Notes: generated by a model not told the origin, from the sequence alone. DNA of 64,000 nt from Cranoglanis bouderius (GCA_023630585.1 CM042562.1:11594184-11658183), one strand, 5' to 3'. Numbered from the stretch's first letter, positions 23,412-50,676 are shown. Translations and numbers: made by a program.

Positions 23412-24153
23412 GTACATATATGACCATATATTTAACAGTTCACATGGGAGTTTGAAGACAAAAAATATTCCATATCAGATTTTACTGAGAATTTTGGTCT
23501 GTCTTTATTCAGCCTCTCAAACGACCTTGTTTTTTTCTCTCTCAGTTCAAGCTTTTTATAGAGAGCTTCCAGACTCAAATACTTTATAATAATAGATTAC
23601 AGATAATGTCTCCTCCACTTTCCATCACATCACCTCTGACATTAAAAGGCCCTCTTACATCGAAAAGCCAAGATTAAAAACAAAAAGATCTGCCCATCGA
23701 CCCCTTTAGAAGTTTCTGCAGGTGAAAGTAAAGGAATGCAGACAGCCAATAAGCCTTTAAGAGCAAATCTGTCATTATTTCTTCTTTAATTATGCCAGAG
23801 CCAGGGGAAAATATCAGGTGCTTTGGGGAACTGCATATGCGTGTTTGACCGTGTTCAGCACTAACCTTCATTCTCCCCACATTTATTCACCCACTCATAT
23901 ATAATCTTCCCAGCTGTTACCCTGTGCAGGATGGAGCTTAGTCCATAATTGTCACATTCCTCTCCTAGTGAAGATATTTGTGTTAAACTGAAGCTGTTCA
24001 CCTTCATAAGACAAACATCTTGCTACATTTTGCTGTGTATTTGTAAAAGCAAGACAGCATATATTTAACAGTTCATTATTCCTGTATGAATCAGCTTATC
24101 TGGAGTTTGGTTTTAAATCTAGCTGTGATTCTCTCATGCTAATGACAGTGACA

Positions 24154-24221
<68 letters not shown>

Positions 24222-24706
24222 ATGTGGAGGTGGTTCTTAGACTGATCGGATCGTGCTAAGGACCAGTCGATCATTCAGGATTTTTTCAAGAAAAATATCT
24301 GAAAAGGTAGATATCATTTGCTTCCTGCTGAGCCTACGCAACATGAGTCTCTACTGTCGAAATGCAAGAGAAAGAAAACAACAACACATCTTTGCATAAT
24401 GAATAAACTAAACCTTCTTTAATGAGATTTTTTGGAAGATAGTGAAACAAGCTGTTCCTTCCTAGACTGTGTATGCAAACAACTATGTGTAAATGGCTCA
24501 GTGAAACTCTGTACTATGTCAGTACATTTCATAACTTTACATTCCATTACAAATCAAAAAGAGATTTTTTTTTCCTTTGCTTTTTCATGGAAGTACTGAG
24601 AAAGTCTTAAATTTAAGTGAGATAGTGTGAGAAAATAAATGTGCGCACAAATGTAAAATATATATTTGGAATCAGACATCCAAGATGTATTAAACATTAA
24701 AAAATT
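23412..24706. other. Non-coding stretch with a (GT)n tract
   Basis: No gene is seen. A pure (GT)n microsatellite lies at about 24161-24221. Confidence 0.45.
24161..24221. repeat. (GT)n microsatellite
   Basis: About 30 uninterrupted GT units. Confidence 0.95.
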
Positions 24707-24782
24707 GTGGTGTGATGTGACCTGATACCACTCTGAAGTTGATCATTTCCAGCACATCCTGAGGTGTTTTATTCCTCTTATA

Positions 24783-26573
24783 CACTCTTAAAAATAAAGG
24801 TTACAAATAGAAAAAGGTTTTTCAACCTGATGCCATAGGAGAACTCTTTTTTAGTTGTACAAAGAACCTTTAATTCTCAAGTTCTTTAGAGAACCATCTA
24901 TTTACTGGTGTTTTAAAGAACCCAGAAATGGTTCTTCACAGCAGTGATACAAGGAACCATGTTATCATAAGTTCTCTAAAAGAAAAAAAAAAAACCTTAG
25001 TTAGTGCTTCAATGAACCAAAGTAAGGTTCTTAAGAGTGATGCCAGGAGAACATTTTCCAGTCTCACAAAGAACCTTATAGGGTTGTAACAAATCAAGCA
25101 TTACTAGCATTATTCTTTTCCACCAGAATAACATAATGAATCAACTTTAAACATGAAAACGAAACAGAAGTGCACGCTTGGATTCGAAGCACCTTTTAAA
25201 AGGAGACGAGTTTTAAAGCGTGCCCGCATTATCTACCAGAATGTGTAGTAACTCGGATGAATCTGCAACGTTTAAAATTATTCTCCACCAGTTACAATTT
25301 ATGTAACAAATTAAAAGATGTTTAACACGTTTAAATGTATTCTCCAATTTATATAAGGAATTAGCTCGAATGGCGTGAAATATATCTATATATCTAATCA
25401 ACGCGTATTGTGACCAGTTATAAATGTACATCAGCCATGAAAGGGCATTCATGTATGTGCACATATACATATAGATAATTAACTACAACGGATTATAATT
25501 AATTATGACTATGTATGTGGCCTAGATCAGCTTTAGGGTTAGCTGTAGTCTAGTTTAGATTTATGAACTCTAAAGAGGGAGTTTATCCTTCTGGCCAGGA
25601 AGAATTAACCCAAGAAGTTTGTTATTAAAGATTAGAGCGGTTAATCGAGATCTTATGCAGTGTTTAATTGACTCATCACATGACAAAACAGAGACAAATC
25701 AAGTGTGGGATAATAGATTTTAATAACTGGATGTAACTATGGATACACACGACTAACTCTAAGCAAAACATACATATGTACATCTGTATACAAGGAAAGA
25801 AAAGGGATAGAGAGAAAGTAATGAAGTAAAAGGGAAGCAGACAAAAACACAACTAATTAGCCTTTTTCAAAAACCAGCAACGAACTTAAATCTCCTGTAA
25901 ACAGGGGTACAATCTTAAACGCGGATATGGGTTCATTAACTATACTTGCATAGCTTCGGTTTGAAAGAGAGAGAGATCCTGGCTTCCTCTTCCCGGGGCA
26001 CGTGGCCCCGGCGGAGAGAAACCGGAAGGAGCGTAGAAGTGAAGAGTTACTGAAGAGACTGAAGATTGAAGAGCCTAGAGGAGAAGAGCTTCAAAGCGTG
26101 GTGTTGTTTTAAAGACAACACCAACGCACACGCCTCTTTGGGCTATGGGCCAATCAGGAAGTTGGATTTGCATTTCCAGGGAGGAGCCGGTTTATACCAT
26201 ATTATAAATGAAATTAAGAGAAAACATGAAATAATGTATCCCATTGCAATATGATATGCATAATCAATCAGGGTTGACGATTAACTACATACCAAATTCG
26301 ATGGACTTGTAAAGAATATTACAAGTAAAACATGGTTACAGACATTTAAAATGATATCCTAAGTTAAACTATCCAAAATTATCCTAGCTTGGTTACATAG
26401 GCACACAATACATGCAAATAAGAAAACATCAAACTATTTGGACATCAAATAATTACATATAATTACATGTTACATTGAAAGGAGAGAGATTTTTCCATTG
26501 TGTAAGGTAAGCTTGTGTGTGTGTGTGTGTGTGTGTGCGTGTGTGTGTGTGTGTGTGTGCGCGTGTAGGTAGC

Positions 26574-26634
<61 letters not shown>

Positions 26635-27012
26635 GTGGGGGAGTCGTGTCGCATTCCAATGGGGCATCTGGTGAAGAGGTTAGAGTGGTCATTAAACAGA
26701 TAGGGATTTACAGCTCAAAAGAAACAAAAGAAACTTCTGTGCTAATCCCAGGTTGATTCAGAAATCAGTTTGATACCGTCAGACGTTACAGGGTTCACTT
26801 TAATCTGTTAAGAGACGATATCTTTAAGAATCAATACATTGCTCTGAAGAACCTATAATAAACAATAAAGAACTTCTTTAATATCCAAAGAACCATATAG
26901 CTCAACTCAAGAACCCTGTACAATGAAAAATGGTTCTTGACAAGAAGAAGGTTCTTTGCAGAACATATGATGCTCTAAAGAACCATTAAAAAAATCTATA
27001 TTTTTAAGAGTG
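24783..27012. mobile_element. Foldback MITE rich in AAAGAACC units, split by LTR copy c
   Basis: Ends are inverted: CACTCTTAAAAATAAAGG at the left and TATATTTTTAAGAGTG at the right. The body carries many short AAAGAACC / GGTTCTTT units in both orientations (for example 24859, 24917, 25068, 26845, 26948), so it can fold extensively. Without the LTR it is about 520 bp. No coding capacity. A related fragment is at 29370-29430. Confidence 0.7.
25085..26790 (-). mobile_element. Solo LTR-like element, copy c
   Basis: TGTAACA...CGTTACA ends flanked by the 4-bp duplication GGGT (25081-25084 and 26791-26794). Same family and orientation as copies a, b and d. It has the minus-strand CCAAT/TATA-like block (about 26105-26150) and the GC palindrome with CACGTG (25999-26004). 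It lacks about 100 bp seen in copies a, b and d: the AGTTCGCGCGAGG...GGTTCG block before the GA tract at about 25967. It carries two (GT)n tracts (about 26514-26560 and 26577-26631). Confidence 0.85.
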
Positions 27013-27355
27013 TTACTGTTACTGATTTGTGTATTACTGTTTTATTAGTTACTGAAAGATGCTGCATACATTTTATCCATTTATCGTTAAAAGTTGAGGA
27101 AAGCTCAAAAACAAGTCAGTTCCTTTTATCACTTATGTTATAACTGATATAAACAGTCATTCCCTCACCAGCCTCTCTTTATTCTTCTCTTTCTTGAAGT
27201 TAATTAGTCAAAAAGTACAACTCTGTCCTGAAAACCTGGCCATGTCAGAAAACCTAAAGTTACAGCTTTACCTCTGTTACAAAGTGCTTACACTGGAGAC
27301 TCCTTCCATAAATGTTAAATAAATGTCTCCTCACAAAAAAGCCACCATATTTACA

Positions 27356-27809
27356 ATTACATGTTTCTTTTTTTTCTTTTATGTGGAACATCTGTCATAC
27401 AATCTTACCATCTCTGTGTAACTTGTTACTATAAAAAACAATATCTCATAAGAATGAGGAATTGCTGTCTGAGCTTCTATTGTAGAAAATAAATCAACAC
27501 CTTCTCACCATCAGAATTGATAATGCAATAGCACTGTGCTATAAAACATCTTAACGTACTGTAAATAGCTTGCTTATTGTAATATTTGAGGGGTGGTATA
27601 CTTGTGCAAATTTATTTGAAGAATAAACTCGAGTCCAGGTTAAATAACAGGTAATCAGTTACACGCAGCTAGGTTGATATAAGTCCTTGGATATTTTCAG
27701 GTTGATATTTCTCTGTTGATGGCTCTGACATTACTCAAGAGTGTGACACACTCCTCCTAAGCTTTCAGATGAATTAATTAAAATGTGTTTCTGCTCAGTG
27801 TCATATGTA
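27356..27809. other. Non-coding stretch, nothing recognised
   Basis: AT-rich; no gene or repeat identified. Confidence 0.4.
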
Positions 27810-28334
27810 TGTGAGGGGGGACCCAAAAATTCCCGGAATTCAAATGTGGCGTGCGCACCTAAGCGATTTTACATTGAAGCGCTAAGGTGTCTATGGGAAA
27901 GCATCAGGAAAAAATGTCTGGAGAAGTGGTAAACCCAGAACTGAATCTTGCACCACAACATTGCACCTGCACACACTGCATTATAAACCTAGGAGTTTTT
28001 AATTAGAAACAGTGTTATCCCTTGACATCCACCGTATTCACCAAATCTCTCTTCTTGCGATTTCTTTTCATTCCTCAAATTAAAAATGACACTGAAGGGG
28101 AAAGATTCTTCACCATGGAAGAAATCCAGAAAAAAAAACAAGGAGGCTCTAGACGTGATGACAAAAGATGACTAGAGGAAATGTTTCCAGGAATGGGAGA
28201 AATGCTGTGACAAGTATATTGCATCACAAGAAGAGTAGGCTTACTTTGAAGGGGATTAAAGGAGAAATGCAGTTTTATAAAACTATTTTATTTTATTTTT
28301 TTAACAATTCTGGGAAGTTTTTGGTCCCTCCTCA
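27810..28334 (+). mobile_element. Internally deleted mariner-like transposon
   Basis: About 525 bp between inverted ends: TGTGAGGGGGGACCCAAAAA at the left and the complement of TGAGGAGGGACCAAAAACTT at the right, with TA beside each. Near 28030-28110 the nucleotides translate in broken frames to HPPYSPNLS and CDFF, the signature around the last catalytic Asp of mariner (DD34D) transposases. Remnants of the C-terminal region (EEIQKK, QEWEKC) run to about 28240. Most of the transposase is gone, so this is a dead copy. Confidence 0.75.
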
Positions 28335-29228
28335 TAAAATGTACTTTTTGTACCCTCCACACATTAATCTCAAATGATGATGATTGGACATTGGACATTG
28401 TATTTATTGGATTAAAATTTAAATAGGACGGATGCTGCTCACAATTTATTCTATTTAAAATACAAAATTCAGCCTTTTATCTTTCCTCTTGGTCTGTCTG
28501 AATTCAGAGCCATAATCAAGTCATATTTGGAAAGCCTAATTATGTTTCACATTAGCTGTAAGCTTTTCAGACTGAACATGAATATACCATTTTAACAAAC
28601 TGAGGGATCAATCTTCAGTTTGGTTTTTGCAAACCATTTGTTTTTTTATTATTTTTTTTTTATTTGTAGCAAATTTGCCCTGATTTCCAAAAACTCTTTA
28701 TTTCAACTATTTTTTAATGGCACTCTACATTGCTTAAGCAATGTAAGCTCACACAAAAAATGGGGAAGAAAATAAAGGAAAAATGTAACCCCTGACAGAC
28801 AGTAATAAGCTATAGCTGTGTTGCTGTGGTGGCAGTTATTGATTTGGACACATTGTCTATCCAAAAGTAGTAATGGATAAGCCATTAAAAACTTCAAACA
28901 AGCCCACACAACATACTGTACAAATGTTGCAGCCAATAAAAAAAAATGTCTCTTTCAACACAGATAACCATCACTGATGCAAAGAATCATGCAATGCAAT
29001 GAAAGCATGAGCTACTGTACAGTATGTATGGAAAATGTCTGGCTGACCTGAATACTCATTAAGAATAAGATATAAAAATATGGTGGGTGTTAATGGTAAT
29101 GAAGGACATCACAAGGATCATTAATATTTAGTCTACACATAAGCACAATATAAGCAGGAAATTTTAATGCACCCTAAGTGAGGAATCCTACAACTATAGA
29201 CCTTGATGCAGTAATCTGTCATGCATTC

Positions 29229-29295
<67 letters not shown>

Positions 29296-29515
29296 GAAAA
29301 GGCAGACAGAGGTATAAAGTCAGAGTTCATGCACATGGAATGAATGAATGATGAAGGGTTTAGCAAATACACTCTTAGGATATGTAAAACCCTTAAGGGT
29401 TCTTCAATTGAAGAATGGTTCTATGTAGAACCATACAACAGCGGGTTTTCCTTCATTGTCCTCTTATCCACAAATAGAAGCATTATATGTTCATAATCTA
29501 TCTGTGGCTAGTAAA
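28335..29515. other. Non-coding stretch with GA microsatellite and MITE scrap
   Basis: No gene is seen. It contains a (GA)n tract (29230-29293) and a short fragment of the AAAGAACC foldback family (about 29370-29430: ACACTCTTAGGA, GGTTCTTC, GAAGAATGGTTCTATG). Confidence 0.5.
29230..29293. repeat. (GA)n microsatellite
   Basis: About 32 pure GA units. Confidence 0.95.
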
Positions 29516-29900
29516 CAGTTCCCTCCACTAATACTGGCACCCTTGGTAAATATGAGCAAAGAAGGCTGTGAAAAATTGTCTTTATTGTTTAACCTTTTGA
29601 TCTTTTCTTAAAAAAAAAAAAAAAAATCACAAAAGCACTCTGCTCTCATGGATATCAAACAGTTGCAAACAACACAGGTTTATCAAAAAAAATCTTTGTT
29701 AAATATGTGTGCCACAATTATTGGCACCCCTACAAATTCATATGAGAAAAATATATTTGAAGTATATTCCCATTTATATTTTTTATTTTAGTACACCTGG
29801 GTGACTAGGAACAGGAAATTGTTCAACCATGGCTTCCTGTTTCACAGGGGTATAAATATGAGGTAACACATAGGCCAAATTCCCTTAGTCATTCATAACA

Positions 29901-31725
29901 ATGGGTAAGACCAAGGAATATAGCTGTGATGTGCAGCAAAAGGTTGTTGAACTTCAAAAAATGGGAGGTGGCTATAAGAAAATAGCACAAGCATTGAAAA
30001 TGCCCAATTCCTCCATCAGGTCAATAATTAAGAAGTTCCATTCAACTGGAAATGTTATGAATCAACCTGGAATTGGATGTGTGTCTATATTGTCTCAATG
30101 CACTGTGAAGAGGATCGTTCGAGCGGCCAAAAAATCTCCAAGGATCACAGCTGGAGAATTGCAGAAGTTAGTTGCGTCTTGGGGTCAGAAATTCTCCAAG
30201 ACTCCAAAGTCACCTACATCATGTAACGAATCAAGCATTACTAGCATTATTCTTTTCCACCAGAATAATGAAATGGATCAACTTTAAACATGAAAAACGA
30301 AAACAGAAGCGCACGCTTAAATTCAACGCACCTTTTTAAAGGAGACGAGTTTTAAAGCGTGCCCACATTATCTACCAGAATGTGTAGTAACTCGGATGAA
30401 TCTGCACCGTTTAAAATTATTCTCCACCAGTTACAATTTATGTAACGAATTAAAAGATGTTTAACACGTTTAAATGTATTCTCCAGTTTATATAAGGAAT
30501 TAGTTCAAATGACGTGAAATATATCTATATATCTAATCAATGCGTGTTGTGACCAGTTATAAATATACTTCAGCCATAAAAGGGAATTCATGTATGTGCA
30601 CATATACATATAGATAATTAACTACAATGGATTATAATTAATTATGACTATGTATGTGGTCTGTAAACTGTAGTCTAGTTTAGATTTATGAACTCTAAAG
30701 TGGGAGTTTATCCTTCTGGCCAGGAAGAATTAACCCACGACGTTTGTTATTAAAGATTAGCGCGGGTAATTGAGATCTTATGCAGCATTTAATTGACTCA
30801 TCACGTGACAAAACAGAGACAAATCAAGCGTGGGATAATAGATTTTAATAGCTAGATGTAACTATGGATACACACGACTAACTCTAAGCAAAACATACAT
30901 GTACATCTATATACAATGAAAGAAAAGGGATAGAGAGAAAGTAATGAAGTAAAAGGGAATGGCAGACAAAAACACAACTAATTAGCCTTTTTCAAAAACC
31001 AGCAACGAACTTAATTCTCCTGTAAACAGAGGTACGATCTTAAACGCAGATATAGGTTCATTAACTATACTTGCATAGCTTCGGTTTGAAAGTTCGTGCG
31101 AGGTTGTGTAGAGTTCGCTGGTTCGTTGCGCCATTTGCAAAAGGCGTGAGCTGTGAAGAGGTTGCATCCTTTGTCCGGGACAGAGAGATCCTGGCTTCCT
31201 CTTCCCGGGGCACATGGCCCCGGGGGAGAGAAACCGGAAGGAGTGTAGAAGTGAAGAGTTACTGAAGAGAGTGAAGACTAGACTGAGAGAGGTTCAAAGC
31301 GTGGTGTTGTTTTAAAGACAACACCAACGCACACGCCTCTTTGGGCTATGGGCGAATCAGGAAGTTGGATTTGCATGTCCAGGAAGGAGCCGGTTTATAC
31401 CGTATTATAAATGAAATTAAGAGAAAGCATGAAATAATGTATCCCATTGCAATATGATATGCATAATCAATCAGGGTATCTCAAGACAATTAACTACATA
31501 CCAAATTCGATGGACTTGTAAAGAATATTACAAATAAAACCTGGTAACAGACATTTAAAATGATATCCTAAATTAAAACTATCTAAAATCATTAAGTTTA
31601 GTTACATAAACACACAATATATGTAAACAATATAACATCACACTATTTAGGCATCGAATAATTACATATAATTACACGTTTCATTGAAAAGAGAGAGATT
31701 TCTCCATTGTGTGTTTAAGGTAAGC

Positions 31726-31786
<61 letters not shown>

Positions 31787-31796
31787 TGTAGGTAGC

Positions 31797-31878
<82 letters not shown>

Positions 31879-32462
31879 CAAGGGGGGAAGTTTGGTCGTG
31901 TCGCATTCCAATGGGGCATCTGGTGAAGAGGTTAGAGTGGTCATTAAACAGATAGGGATTTACAGCTCAAAAGAAACAAAATAAACTTCTGTGCTAAGCC
32001 CAGGTTGATTCAGAAATCAGTTTGATACCGTCAGATGTTGCAATCACCACAAGTTGTTTGGAAGGGTTTCAAGAAAAAAACCTCTACTCTCATCCAAAAA
32101 CAAACTCAAGTGTCTTCAGTTTGCCAGACACTACTGGAACTTCAAATGGTATCAGGTTCTATGGTCAGATGAAACCAAAATAGAACTTTTTGGCAATAAA
32201 TACCAGAGGTGGTTTTGGCGCACATGGAGAGGTAGCCATATGGAAAAGTACCTCATGCCCACGGTTAAATATGGTGGTGGCTCTTTAATGTTTTGGGGCT
32301 GTTTTTCTGCCAGAGGTCCTGGACATTTTGTTAGGATACATGGCATCATGGACTCTATCAAATATCAACAGATATTAAATGAAAAACTGACTGCCTCTGC
32401 CAGAAAGCTTAAAATGGGCCATGGTTGGATATTCCAGTGGGACAATGATCCAAAACATAGCA
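29901..32462 (+). pseudogene. Tc1-like transposase interrupted by an LTR
   Basis: The ATG at 29901 (MGKTKEYSCDVQQKVVELQK) begins the first helix-turn-helix. The second follows (KKIAQALKMPNSSIRSIIKK), then the linker KRIVRAAKKSPRITAGELQK. A one-base frameshift lies near 30200, then LTR copy d (30222-32042) interrupts the HLHHHKLFGRV segment. The frame resumes with KLFGRVSRKKPLLS (32051 onward), VLWSDETKIELFG (first Asp, about 32160), YGGGSLMFWGCFSARGPG (about 32270) and the second Asp in QWDNDPKHS (about 32440). The two halves otherwise keep long open frames, which suggests moderate age. Truncated before the final Glu. Confidence 0.85.
30222..32042 (-). mobile_element. Solo LTR-like element, copy d
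   Basis: TGTAACG at the left and a slightly decayed TGTTGCA at the right (family CGTTACA), flanked by the 4-bp duplication ATCA (30218-30221 and 32043-32046). Same orientation as copies a to c. Minus-strand CCAAT/TATA-like block near 31305-31360 (the CCAAT is mutated, GGCGAATCAGG). The GC palindrome has CACATG instead of CACGTG (31211-31216). Two long (GT)n tracts (about 31727-31782 and 31798-31876). Confidence 0.85.
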
Positions 32463-32657
32463 TATGATTTACATAATTTTCACTCTCATCAAACCATGTA
32501 TTAAGCCCTTGTGCCCTGTGGGTGGGGGCGGGGTCATCCTGGAAGAGACCACACATATCAGGATAGAAATTAGAAATATTGCATCATAGGATAAAGGTTT
32601 CATCATTTTTCCCTCTAAGGTGACTCAAACTATGTCAGCAAAATGCCTCTACAGCAT

Positions 32658-32699
<42 letters not shown>

Positions 32700-32762
32700 G
32701 GCAAGTTTCTATCTGAATTTTTCTGGCAAAATCTGATTCTGTTTTCTCTGTTTTAATCATAG
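32463..32762. other. Intron sequence upstream of TCERG1L exon A, with (GA)n
   Basis: Holds a (GA)n tract (32662-32694) and ends in the acceptor TCTGTTTTAATCATAG before exon A. No exon or repeat was recognised otherwise. Confidence 0.5.
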
Positions 32763-47504
<14,742 letters not shown>

Positions 47505-47850
47505 AGCCTCAACAGGCTGTGAAATAAACTATTTTGTTTTTACAGAATGCCTTCTTGACAGGAATCAAGTCAAACTGCACAATGACACAATATGCCACTG
47601 CATCTGACTAAGTAAATGAAACCCATTGCAGCGTCTGCAGTTTTTATTTGAACTCTGGATTGTCAGAACAACAAGCGCACAAACAGCAAAGCACCAGAGT
47701 CAGACGGGTTCGACTTTAGAGGTAGTTCAACTCTGAGACTGATCTGTTTCATATTGAAGCTCTTAAAATTCAATGTTGCAAGATGTCATAATAATAATAA
47801 AAAATAAATAAATAAATAAAAAGTGTATTTCAATAAATAGGCAAACTGTA
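47505..47850 (+). other. Likely TCERG1L 3' untranslated region with poly(A) signals
   Basis: AATAAA occurs 19 bases after the stop (47523-47528) and again at about 47804-47820 (within ATAA repeats) and about 47832. The first is unusually close to the stop, so the later ones are more likely to be used. The true end is not visible. Confidence 0.5.
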
Positions 47851-48426
47851 CTGTTGGAAGCCATTGATCTGAGCATACAGGTATTAAGTGATTTTTTTAA
47901 GGACTGCAAATACATGTTGACAAATGTGCGCTGTAATGAAGTTTTGTGGAAGTGTAATGTGAAGTATGTGGAATGGCACAGCAGAAGGTCTGATTCTCCA
48001 CAGCATCTGTGAGAGTTGCCAAGTTGTCATGTTTTGGTGGATTTTTTCACGTTGTCTAAAGTGTTCATTGTGATTAAAATTGTGATTGCTGTTGGAAGAT
48101 TGAAATGATATAATTGACATCTCTTTAAATCAATCGACCATTCTTGAACTTGTTCAAAAATTAGAATTCTTACCAGTAAATTTTTAAGTATACACTACAC
48201 TACATAAAATATAATAGTAAACAGCATCATTTATTTATCACACAGGCTATTTGTTCTCTCAGAAGAACCAAGAATTTAATGTTTCTGGTTTTGAGTTCCA
48301 ACATCAACAAAATGTTCCTAAACTGGTTAGAACAAAATAACTATTAGGCTGTATGTAAGCCTAATGTAATAAAATTGTGGATTTTGAAAGATTTTTTGAC
48401 CTTGCAACAGTGTTTGTATTGATAAA

Positions 48427-48491
<65 letters not shown>

Positions 48492-48600
48492 TTTTACTAC
48501 TTGTGTTCCAACACATACACTACAGCCCAGGCTGCTATTATCAGAAGTCTAAATGCAATGTTACACATTGTGAATATAGTTTGCAAAATTTCCCTAATCC
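47851..48600. other. Non-coding sequence with an (AC)n tract
   Basis: Downstream of TCERG1L; no gene seen. (AC)n at about 48427-48488. The last ten bases (TCCCTAATCC) are a probable SINE target duplication. Confidence 0.5.
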
Positions 48601-48828
48601 GGTGTCCCTGGTGGTAGTAGCTAAGGATCCTGCGCTCTCACCGCCGGGGTTCGATTCCTGGGCAGGGAACCAACCCAGCCACTGGGTTGCACTGGGTTGG
48701 TCCCACGCCCAGATGAAATGGAAGGGTTGCATCAGGAAGGGCATCCGGTGTAAAACCTGTGCGGACCAATGATCCACTGTAGCGACCCCCAACAGGAGCA
48801 CCTTAGACAACAGCAACAACAACCTTGC
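48601..48828 (+). mobile_element. Hybrid SINE: tRNA head with RTE LINE 5' and 3' segments
   Basis: The head has a box-A-like GTGGTAGTAGCTAAGG (48611-48626) and a perfect box B GGTTCGATTCC (48648-48658), so a tRNA-derived RNA polymerase III promoter. The middle (about 48698-48763) matches the 5' leader of the RTE LINE at 5591-5657 (shared GTCAGGAAGGGCATCCG-type phrase and GTAAAAC). The end (about 48768-48805, ATGATCCACTGTAGCGACCC) matches the LINE 3' end at 8583-8620. It closes in an ACA-rich tail and is flanked by near-identical TCCCTAATCC (48591-48600) and TTCCTAATCC (48829-48838), consistent with LINE-driven insertion. Confidence 0.82.
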
Positions 48829-48838
48829 TTCCTAATCC

Positions 48839-50585
48839 ACAAACTGGATAACATGTAGTGTTATAATTTTGCTGTACAGCAAGCACAGACATGGGAAGGC
48901 ATTTTACATTCAGGGTGCTGGAATTTTAAGCAGCATACATGTGTGCTATCTAGCTATAGTATGTTATTATTATTGTTTTAGCAGTGGCAGTTATAGATGC
49001 AGTTAAGGCCGGGTGCACAGTACACGACTTTTAAAATCTCAGAATCGCTGACCAATTCACACTATACAACTTTTATTGCTTGTGATTAGTCACTTGTTGT
49101 TGTTGGGATGTGCACACAGATGAGGCTCACACATTGCAAGATCTTTGGAGAGATCCCAGCTGAAGGGTGCCTGATCCCCAAATCCAATTTTCTCATGAAA
49201 ATAAATGTGAGAGCTGTCTATCATGTGACTTCATGACTTTGTCACTATTTTGTATGGAAACAAACAAAAGAAATAATAGAAAATGTGGAGGGAATATTGG
49301 TCAGGGAGATGCAACCAATTATTATCTGTTCTGCAGAGAGAACTTGAAGCTCAGTGCAAAAGAAAGTTATTTTTACACCAAGAAATCATGTTATGTTTGT
49401 TTTTTGTTTTTATTTTTGCAGTTCCTAACATCCATTTGGGTATGACATGCCAAATAATTTCATACAGAAGCAATATTATTGTTCTTACCTTTTGCCCTCA
49501 CCCTCCCACACAGATGGATGAGTAACTAGGTTCAGGGAGGTACTGTGCATGAGAACAGATGAATTTGATTTCCTATTGAGTTCTTATTGGCTATTTCTCA
49601 AACATGCTTGAATAGTCTGAATAGTTGCCAGGATTGGGGGTATAGTCGCTGAGCCCCAAAATTAGTCAAGGACAGAGACATTGGAGCTAAAATCCTGAAA
49701 GTCAGGCATCCTCAGCACCCCTCTTTCCTTGTCCTTGACAGAGTGTGTAAAATGATGCATTAAAAGAAATCACATAGACATAAATAATAAAGCGAGCTAT
49801 ACAAAAATGTTATTAACAAGAAACAGATTACAAAATAAGATTCCTGATCCTGAACATTTAAGATGATTATGTTCTCAGTTATGTTTCTGTTCATAGTAAT
49901 ATACAGTTTAGGTTTTCGTTTTTGTACATCGAATCAGTTTGAGACTTGATTTGCACCCTGGTGAAAATTCGAGATAAGTACTGTTTGTACCACTGGCGTC
50001 AATTTGTTTTGAAAAGTGGTGGGGACAAAAAGACGAAAAGGGTTGGTAGTCACTAACCATTCTACCTTACCACACTACTCATTTTGCTCTTTTTAAAAAA
50101 AATAAATTAATATACTTGGAGACTGTGATTAGAATTGGAAATACACTCAATTTCAACTTTTCAACAATGCATTGATGTACACATGCATCACAAATAGAAA
50201 TCAGAATGACCAAAACATTATATCACTGTCTATCATTGTTTTCACAACACCTGGAAAGGTCATACAGCAGACCAATCAAAACACCCAAAATACATAGCGA
50301 ACTTACCTTTACATTGTGAGCTCAGCTACAACATACCCATTAATAGCACAATTCTTGTGTGTATTAAGAGTCTACTTCTAATTACTTGCATGTATTTTTT
50401 TAGTACCAGAACAACTTGCTAGGTAAAGCAGGTGTGATGCCGAACTTCGAAGAATTACGTCCGTCAGACTCACACCAACATCAATTTCCCCCATCCAATC
50501 ATATAATACAGTGAAAGCCCGCCTAGTGGATCAAGATCTCAGTTGAGTTCAACCAGTCATGAACTATGCAAACTATGTGTCCTAT
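48839..50585. other. Non-coding stretch, possible DNA-transposon scraps
   Basis: About 49005-49160 (GGCCGGGTGCACAGTACACG, CAGAATCGCTGACCAATTCA, TGCAAGATCTTTGG) looks like the end of a fish DNA transposon. About 50000-50040 (TTGAAAAGTGGTGGGGACAA) also recurs in fish genomes and resembles 52370-52390. Neither can be assigned. No gene seen. Confidence 0.4.
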
Positions 50586-50606
50586 GGGACATGACCCCCT
50601 CTTCAG

Positions 50607-50676
<70 letters not shown>

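Larger units (their letters stand above)
24707..27355. mobile_element. MITE-like repeat (copy ii) hosting a second MITE and an LTR
   Basis: The outer head (24707-24782, ending GTGTTTTATTCCTCTTATA) and tail (27013-27355, with GTCCTGAAAACCTGG and AAATAAATGTCTCCTCAC) match copy i at 19003-19385. The inner foldback MITE (24783-27012) interrupts it, and that in turn contains LTR-like copy c (25085-26790). The three layers give a relative age order. Confidence 0.6.
29516..32462 (+). mobile_element. Tc1-like transposon split by LTR copy d, 3' end missing
   Basis: The left arm begins CAGTTCCCTCCACTAATACT with an inner direct repeat ACAATTATTGGCACCCCTAC (29714-29733), the IR/DR design of a third Tc1-like family. 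The transposase runs 29901-30217 and resumes at 32047-32462 around the 1.8-kb LTR-like insertion. After QWDNDPKHS the sequence leaves the family, so the last catalytic Glu, the C-terminus and the right inverted repeat are absent. Confidence 0.85.

Noticed and set aside
29516..29740. Possible separate MITE at the left of the Tc1-like element
   Set aside because: The two repeated phrases are the outer and inner direct repeats of one Tc1 IR/DR arm.
48601..48670. Possible tRNA gene because of the perfect box B
   Set aside because: The head does not fold into a full cloverleaf by eye and is fused to LINE-derived sequence, so it is a SINE.
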